Source: an uncultured Azospirillum sp.
GTDB taxonomy: Bacteria; Pseudomonadota; Alphaproteobacteria; Azospirillales; Azospirillaceae
Assembly (NCBI GenBank): GCA_937960755.1
Contig: CALGOL010000122.1
Span: 1-9,151 of the forward strand
Reading direction: 5' to 3'
Length of the DNA: 9,151 nt
Of the stretch, positions 5,123-9,151 are shown piece after piece. Below the pieces are notes generated by a model. That model searched no databases, had not been told where the DNA came from, and worked only from the letters and a program-made list of their open reading frames with translations. The position numbers were made by a program, and so were the translations under genes. The stretch's first letter is position 1, and every line of letters starts with the position of its first letter.

Positions 5123-6517
5123 CTAGATCGGACGGAAACCGCGGAAAGTCGCATCCCTCTCTTTATAAAGCCGGTGAGCGGTTTGCAGCGTGTTTTCCAT
5201 ACCTTTCTGAAAAGAGTTTCTGATCAATATGTTATTCGCCTCGAGCAAAGCATCGTAAAACTCGTCGTCGGACAACTCGGTAAAGTTGACCGTCAGCAAA
5301 TCCGAATTGCTGTGCTTGACCTCGTAAAAATCCTCGCAATCCTTAATCATGCCGCGCCGCACCGCCTCGTCATACAGCGGCGATCCTGGATACGGGGTGA
5401 CGGGGCGAATAGTGCGGACTTGCGCCTGATCATCGTATTTCAGTAGAAATTCTACAGATTTTTTTAGTGTTTCCCGGTTGTCGCCGATATTGCCATAAAT
5501 AATATTGAGCCCTGGGCTGATTCCTGATTTCAATGTATTTTCAATTCCGGGAATAATTTGCTCATATCGTAGTGCTTTTTGCATATTTTTCAGCACGGTA
5601 TTGTCCACAGATTCAATCCCATAATTAATGAATACACAGCCTGCCCGTTTCATTATGTCTAAAACTTCCGGCGTGGCGTAGTTAAGGCGGCCGTTGCAAA
5701 ACCATTTGAATTTAAGATTGCGGTGCAAAATCGCTTCACAAAATTCAATAGTCCGCTGCTTTGAGGTCATCAGCAGCTCATCCATGAAATCGATATAGGT
5801 GATCGACCAGCGTTTTTGCAGGTATTCAATTTCGTCGAGAATTGGTTCATGGGCGCGAGCGCGGTGCCCGGTGTCCATACGGTAACAGAACGTGCAGCGG
5901 AAGGTGCAGCCGCGCCCCGACAGCACAGGTAAGGTGAAATCTTGCGCTGTGGCGTGGGGCATGCGGATCAGTCGGTAATATTCAACCGGAAACAGGTCCC
6001 GCGCAGGCCATGGGATGGTTTCCAAGTCATTGATCAGAAGCCGCGCCGGCGTGGTGATGAATTTGTCGCCGTCACGAAAGGTTAACCCGGAAACGTCGGC
6101 CAACGGGGTCTTGTTCTCCAGCGCCGCCACCAATTCAACGGTGGTGATCTCGCCTTCGCCCATCACCACCGCGTCGGCGCCGGTCTTGCGCAGGAAATAT
6201 TGCGGATCGGGACTGGGGCCGTGACCGCCCAAGACGAAATAGGGCCGGTTGCGCGAACGGTTTACCGCCTCCGACAGCTTCAACAGCTTACGATACTGGT
6301 AATATCCGCCGATAACGCCGATGCCGATCACATCGAACGGATTTTCATCTAAAAACGTGGTTAAATGTTCGTCAGGATAATGGTAAACATCTTGATTGTA
6401 GATTGTGACTTCATGACCTTTTTCCCGTAAGGTTGCGGCGATATAGGCGGCTCCCATCGGGAAGGCGTGAATGAATGAGCCGTTATCGTACACAACAAGC
6501 AAAATCCGGGACGCCAT
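5123..6517 (-). CDS. B12-binding domain radical SAM protein
   Basis: A 464-residue protein of the class B (cobalamin-binding) radical SAM group. The N-terminal part up to about residue 140 has the Rossmann-like B12-binding pattern: HAFPMGAAYIAATL, then DVIGIGVIGG, then the VLGGHGPSPDP and GADAVVMGEGE segments. The radical SAM core begins at about 195 with GRGCTFRCTFCYR, whose C204, C208 and C211 form the CxxxCxxC cluster-binding motif. YGIES and the TPYPGSPLYDEA segment follow. The ATG at 6517 has GGAG six bases upstream; a GTG at 6529 is in frame but lacks a comparable site. Relatives methylate unreactive carbons or do other radical chemistry on sugars, lipids and cofactors; the substrate here is unknown. 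The middle of the gene (about 5440-5680) is clearly more AT-rich than its neighbours. It is followed by its own terminator. Confidence 0.9.
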   Translation of the reverse strand: MASRILLVVYDNGSFIHAFPMGAAYIAATLREKGHEVTIYNQDVYHYPDEHLTTFLDENPFDVIGIGVIGGYYQYRKLLKLSEAVNRSRNRPYFVLGGHGPSPDPQYFLRKTGADAVVMGEGEITTVELVAALENKTPLADVSGLTFRDGDKFITTPARLLINDLETIPWPARDLFPVEYYRLIRMPHATAQDFTLPVLSGRGCTFRCTFCYRMDTGHRARAHEPILDEIEYLQKRWSITYIDFMDELLMTSKQRTIEFCEAILHRNLKFKWFCNGRLNYATPEVLDIMKRAGCVFINYGIESVDNTVLKNMQKALRYEQIIPGIENTLKSGISPGLNIIYGNIGDNRETLKKSVEFLLKYDDQAQVRTIRPVTPYPGSPLYDEAVRRGMIKDCEDFYEVKHSNSDLLTVNFTELSDDEFYDALLEANNILIRNSFQKGMENTLQTAHRLYKERDATFRGFRPI

Positions 6518-6590
6518 AAGGAACTCCACAGCTTCAATGTTTGCAAAGCAGTATGCCTTTCACTCGACGCCAAACCAACAGAAAGATAGC

Positions 6591-6718
6591 GCGCCTCGTT
6601 TTCTGTAAATTGATGAGAGGCGTTTCTCAGAGTAGCGCGCCAGACATCCATGGAGAGGTAGATTCTTCCGTTCATCCATTCCTCGTCGCTCTCGGCGAGG
6701 AGAACAGAAACGAGGCGC
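6591..6718. repeat. spaced inverted repeat, about 16 bp arms
   Basis: The left arm at 6591-6606 (GCGCCTCGTTTTCTGT) is matched in inverted orientation by ACAGAAACGAGGCGC at 6704-6718, identical except for one missing A. About 97 bp separate the arms, and that interval contains the hairpin at 6681-6700. The right arm falls within the transposase-like segment. It could be a chance or slippage product, a folded RNA, or the remains of a mobile element; there is no support for one over the others. Confidence 0.5.
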
Positions 6719-6744
6719 AAGCACGATGCGATGTTTGGGGAGAT
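6646..6744 (-). pseudogene. IS256/mutator-type transposase C-terminal relic
   Basis: The minus-strand frame reads ISPNIASCLRLVSVLLAESD and then EEWMNGRIYLSMD. From family knowledge this matches the C-terminal end of many IS256-type transposases (PNEASCLRLVSALLAE..EEW..G.IYLNM). No catalytic DDE region is present, nothing recognisable as transposase lies on either side, and the frame is not preceded by a plausible start. It is therefore a relic of about 33 codons left by an insertion that has mostly been deleted. The match is by eye only. Confidence 0.5.
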
Positions 6745-6870
6745 AGGCGCGGGGCGCGCGCACGTTCGTTCATGAGGCGTAGCCTTGAGAAAACGGGCGC
6801 GTTCAATCTTGCGCGCTTCATTGACCAGCAAGCGCCGCCGCCGCTAAGCCAGCAGACGGAAAATTTATAG

Positions 6871-6904
6871 AAAGGATATTGTGCTAGCGACCATATGCAA
6901 ATAA
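6871..6904 (+). other. seven-codon reading frame behind a strong ribosome binding site
   Basis: AAAGGA at 6871-6876 stands 4 bases before GTG at 6881, which opens a frame of only seven codons ending at TAA 6902-6904. It precedes the methyltransferase-like start at 6916 by 11 bp and is in a different frame. It may be the original start of the now degenerate downstream gene, a coupling mini-leader, or chance. Confidence 0.25.
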
Positions 6905-6915
6905 GGTGCAAGGCC

Positions 6916-7440
6916 ATGTCGATATTCAGTCGATGTGATCGTCTTGGTGTAATTTTCTTATTGGATGCTAGTTTGCCTCCTGATTATTATCAACATAAGG
7001 CCGATGTCGAAGTGACGGCGGTCGCAGGCGTCGTCATGACGCCGGCCGGTCGGCGGCGGCTGGAGGTTAATTCGGGATGTTGCGGGCGTCTTGATCATAT
7101 GGCCTGTAAGGTGGCGGACGTTGACCGGAACGCCGCGCAGCGCGCCGCCGTCACCCGCGGACATGCCGTGTTCGCTTCGGCCATCTTCGCTTCAGTTGAT
7201 GAACTGGAAAATCAGGTTTTCGACGTGATTTCTCTGTTTGATGTGTTGGACCGCCTGACCGAACCCGTCGGCCAGCAGCGCTATCCCCTGTCAAACCATC
7301 TGCGCTGGCTGCGGCATGGCGCGCCGGGAGGGCATGAGGCGTGGGGATTTCTTGATTCGCCAGCGCTGGAACGCGCCTATGAAGCCCGGCTCGCCGCCCT
7401 GGACCAGACCGACACCTTGACCGCGTTCGCCCGTCGATGA
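6916..7440 (+). CDS. degenerate, shortened class I SAM methyltransferase-like protein
   Basis: An open frame of 174 codons. The stretch VFDVISLFDVLDRLTEP matches the motif around the fourth strand of class I methyltransferases (FDVITLFDVLEHL.DP), and KVADVDRNAAQ matches the acidic strand-2 segment. The SAM-binding glycine loop is spoiled (LEVNSGCCGRLDH instead of a GxGxG pattern). Directly after the LTEP motif the chain jumps to YPLSNHLRWLRHGAPGGHEAWGFLD, which looks like the C-terminal tail of sugar methyltransferases from polysaccharide loci, so several central strands are missing. TAAGG lies 9 nt before the ATG at 6916; an ATG at 6895 is also in frame but lacks a well-spaced site. The stop overlaps the next start as ATGA. 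It is probably a decaying or non-catalytic methyltransferase next to a transposase relic; the frame is still open, so it may be translated. Confidence 0.55.
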   Translation: MSIFSRCDRLGVIFLLDASLPPDYYQHKADVEVTAVAGVVMTPAGRRRLEVNSGCCGRLDHMACKVADVDRNAAQRAAVTRGHAVFASAIFASVDELENQVFDVISLFDVLDRLTEPVGQQRYPLSNHLRWLRHGAPGGHEAWGFLDSPALERAYEARLAALDQTDTLTAFARR

Positions 7441-9151
7441 CCCAGCCCGACCGAACGACTTTTTCCGCCGCGGCGTTTTTGGAGACGAAACAGCAGTTCG
7501 ACGCGCTGCGGACGCAGGTTGCGGACTGGCGGGTCTTGACGCTGGTCGCCGTGACGCCGGAGGCGGATTACGTCCTGGAGCGCGAAGGTCTGGCGCATCG
7601 GATCATCGAAGAGTTTACCCCCGACGGCGCGCTGGTCGCCGACGGCGACGCCAACATTGACCGGCTGGAGACGCTGGCGGATTGTTTCGATGCGGCGCTG
7701 CACGAAGCGGCGCGCGCGATTCCCCGCGCCGAATGGGTGTCGCTGCGCGCGATCTTCCATCCCATGAAGGGTTTTCTGGACGCGCTGACCAACCGGGTAT
7801 CGCCGCTGGCGGCGGCGTTCGACGCGTTGCGCCCGTCCGTCGTCGTCGGCTTCAACCGGCCGCCATACCAGGTTTTCGGCCTTGAACTGCTCGACAAGCC
7901 GGTCTGGTCGCTGACCACCGCTCTGACGCCGCAAGTCGCCGCCGCTAAGAACGTCCGGTTGATCGCGGTCGCCGACCCCACGCCGCCGCCTGTCCGGCAT
8001 GACTATACGCCGCCATATGCGCAGCCCCAGGCGACGGCCCTTCCCGTCGGGCGCTCGCGCCCAGGCGCGCCTTTGCTGGTCCATAATCTGGAAAACGCGC
8101 TCGACAGCGATTTTTTCAAATACTGGGTCGAGGTTTTGGGCGGGGGGCAATGCGGATTGCATGAAATTTACGCCGCCGCCCAGCCCCAGGCTTACGCCGC
8201 CGCCGCGGACGCCGCGGTGCAGGCGGCGCTGGAGCGGACGTTAAACCACCCGACGATTAAGCCGCTGTTCGTTAAGGCCGGGGTTGACCTGTCCGCATTG
8301 ATCGGCGGCTATCTGCGGCTCTTGGTGATGAACGTCGTGCGGAGCATGCTGATGATCGCGCCTTTTTTGGAAGAAGGATTGCGGCGGCTTGGGGCGCCGG
8401 TCGCCATCGCCAGCGGCGGCATGGTGGGGCAAAATTATCTGCTGGGCGCCGCGGCGACGGCTGTCGGCGCGCCTTTCGTCACCTTTCATTACGGCGGTTT
8501 TCTTGGATATTCCCTGCTGCCGATGCACGAACGCTACGATTTGGCCAACGCCGATTTCTTTTTAGTGGGCGGCCCAGGCAGTTATGAAACGTTCAAGCGT
8601 CCTTCCGATCTCGCCCGCTGGCGTCCCGCCACAAAGCGGGCGCGGCCGGCCGCCACCGGGGCGCAGTGGGTTTATAAGGCGATGCGGGAGATGCGCGCCG
8701 CGCCGGCGGTCGCCTCCCCCTCGCCGCAGCGCCGCTTGATGTATGTGATGTCGTCCATTCCCGGCGATAATCGCTATATCGGTTACGTCTACCCCCCCGA
8801 CATCGCGTTCTGGCGGTTCCAACGGCGCTTGGTTGAGGGCGTCCTGGCGCGCGCCGACGTTCGGCTTGTCCTTAAGCCGCCGCTGGCGCATCGTTATCCG
8901 CAACTCATATCGCCGGTTTTCGACTGGCTGAAGGAAAACGTTTCCTCTTCACGCTACGATGTCGTCGGGGAAACGCCGCTTGAACAAGCCATGGATCAGG
9001 CCGACGCCTTTTTGCTCGACAGCCCCAGCACGCCGTTGCTGTATCTTGTCGCGTCGAACAAACCGTTCGGCCTGTTTGTCGACCGGCATGTCTACCGTCT
9101 GGTTCCTCGGGCGAGGGAGTTGCTGCGGCGGCGGGCCGCCTTCCTGTCTGA
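7437..9151 (+). CDS. GT-B-like surface carbohydrate transferase (runs off the right edge)
   Basis: An uninterrupted frame of 571 codons from ATG 7437 to the window end; no stop is reached. The start overlaps the preceding stop as ATGA. The protein begins with RVLTLVAVTPEADYVLEREG (residues 32-51), a Rossmann-like first strand and helix seen in surface polysaccharide proteins. A second region with GGMVGQNYLLGAAATAVGAP (327-346) and FHYGGFLGYSLLP resembles the acceptor-side part of GT-B enzymes. Near the end, ADAFLLDSPSTPLLYLVASN (522-541) followed by KPFGLFVD resembles the C-terminal donor-side motif (D..ST.l.e.l..nKP) of CDP-glycerol phosphotransferase-like and LIC12162-type transferases. Hydrophobic stretches are short, so it is probably cytoplasmic or peripheral. 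Beside CMP-nonulosonate genes it is a candidate nonulosonic acid transferase (inference). The family assignment is by motif shape only. Confidence 0.65.
   Translation, partial: MTQPDRTTFSAAAFLETKQQFDALRTQVADWRVLTLVAVTPEADYVLEREGLAHRIIEEFTPDGALVADGDANIDRLETLADCFDAALHEAARAIPRAEWVSLRAIFHPMKGFLDALTNRVSPLAAAFDALRPSVVVGFNRPPYQVFGLELLDKPVWSLTTALTPQVAAAKNVRLIAVADPTPPPVRHDYTPPYAQPQATALPVGRSRPGAPLLVHNLENALDSDFFKYWVEVLGGGQCGLHEIYAAAQPQAYAAAADAAVQAALERTLNHPTIKPLFVKAGVDLSALIGGYLRLLVMNVVRSMLMIAPFLEEGLRRLGAPVAIASGGMVGQNYLLGAAATAVGAPFVTFHYGGFLGYSLLPMHERYDLANADFFLVGGPGSYETFKRPSDLARWRPATKRARPAATGAQWVYKAMREMRAAPAVASPSPQRRLMYVMSSIPGDNRYIGYVYPPDIAFWRFQRRLVEGVLARADVRLVLKPPLAHRYPQLISPVFDWLKENVSSSRYDVVGETPLEQAMDQADAFLLDSPSTPLLYLVASNKPFGLFVDRHVYRLVPRARELLRRRAAFLS

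Larger units (their letters stand above)
6518..6915. other. divergent intergenic region with transposase relic
   Basis: About 400 bp lie between the divergent radical SAM and methyltransferase-like genes. I find no intact gene. The recognisable contents are a short IS256-like transposase relic on the minus strand, a hairpin at 6681-6700 (7-bp stem with one wobble, 6-base loop), a widely spaced inverted repeat (6591-6606 with 6704-6718), and an AT-rich block at 6856-6880 just before the plus-strand genes. Promoters for both directions should be here, but none stands out as a clear sigma-70 match. Confidence 0.6.

Noticed and set aside
6541..6870. Plus-strand frame of 109 codons and minus-strand frames of 67-156 codons in the intergenic region as real genes
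   Set aside because: No ribosome binding sites or conserved whole-length protein. Only the short transposase-like segment in one minus-strand frame is recognisable, and the 156-codon frame runs into the radical SAM gene in the wrong frame.
7377..8162. Minus-strand 261-codon frame opposite the transferase gene (with others at 7568-7981, 8241-8528 and 8562-8903)
   Set aside because: Arg/Gln-rich, low-complexity composition typical of antisense frames in GC-rich coding DNA. The plus strand has a 571-codon uninterrupted frame with an ATGA-coupled start and recognisable motifs.
1..9151. CRISPR array, tRNA, rRNA, phage attachment site or replication origin
   Set aside because: No regularly spaced repeats, tRNA-like cloverleaf, rRNA stretches or origin-like iterons were noticed on either strand.

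Overview
The window is GC-rich chromosomal DNA, most likely from an alphaproteobacterium of the Rhodospirillales/Magnetospirillum kind. That placement rests on base composition, codon use and gene style only. It lies inside a surface-polysaccharide or glycan locus built around a nonulosonic (sialic-like) acid.

Minus strand, right to left: (i) a B12-binding radical SAM enzyme (6517-5123), followed by a strong intrinsic terminator (5092-5057); (ii) a probable operon starting at about 4970 and running off the left edge. Its order is a short NeuB-family synthase, a minimal HAD phosphatase, a NeuA-family CMP-sugar synthetase with a TTG start, a class III PLP aminotransferase, a small VOC metalloenzyme, a TIM-barrel sugar-phosphate isomerase/epimerase-like protein, and the N-terminus of an SDR oxidoreductase. 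Aminotransferase/VOC and VOC/isomerase are joined by ATGA stop-start overlaps.

Centre (6518-6915): a divergent intergenic region of about 400 bp. It contains what looks like the C-terminal relic of an IS256-type transposase on the minus strand, plus a widely spaced inverted repeat.

Plus strand, right side: a shrunken, degenerate class I methyltransferase-like gene (6916-7440), coupled by ATGA to a long GT-B-like surface-glycan transferase gene (7437 to the window end, open at the right edge).

How the genes may work together: NeuB condenses a hexose-type precursor with phosphoenolpyruvate, the HAD protein may remove a phosphate, and NeuA activates the product with CTP. The SDR, class III aminotransferase, VOC and TIM-barrel proteins would make or modify the precursor or product. 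Within the window, the usual UDP-sugar epimerase/hydrolase, DegT-type aminotransferase and acetyltransferase of sialic, legionaminic or pseudaminic acid pathways are absent. The cluster therefore looks like a non-canonical nonulosonic acid pathway, and the plus-strand GT-B-like protein is a candidate for transferring the product. The exact sugar cannot be read from the sequence.
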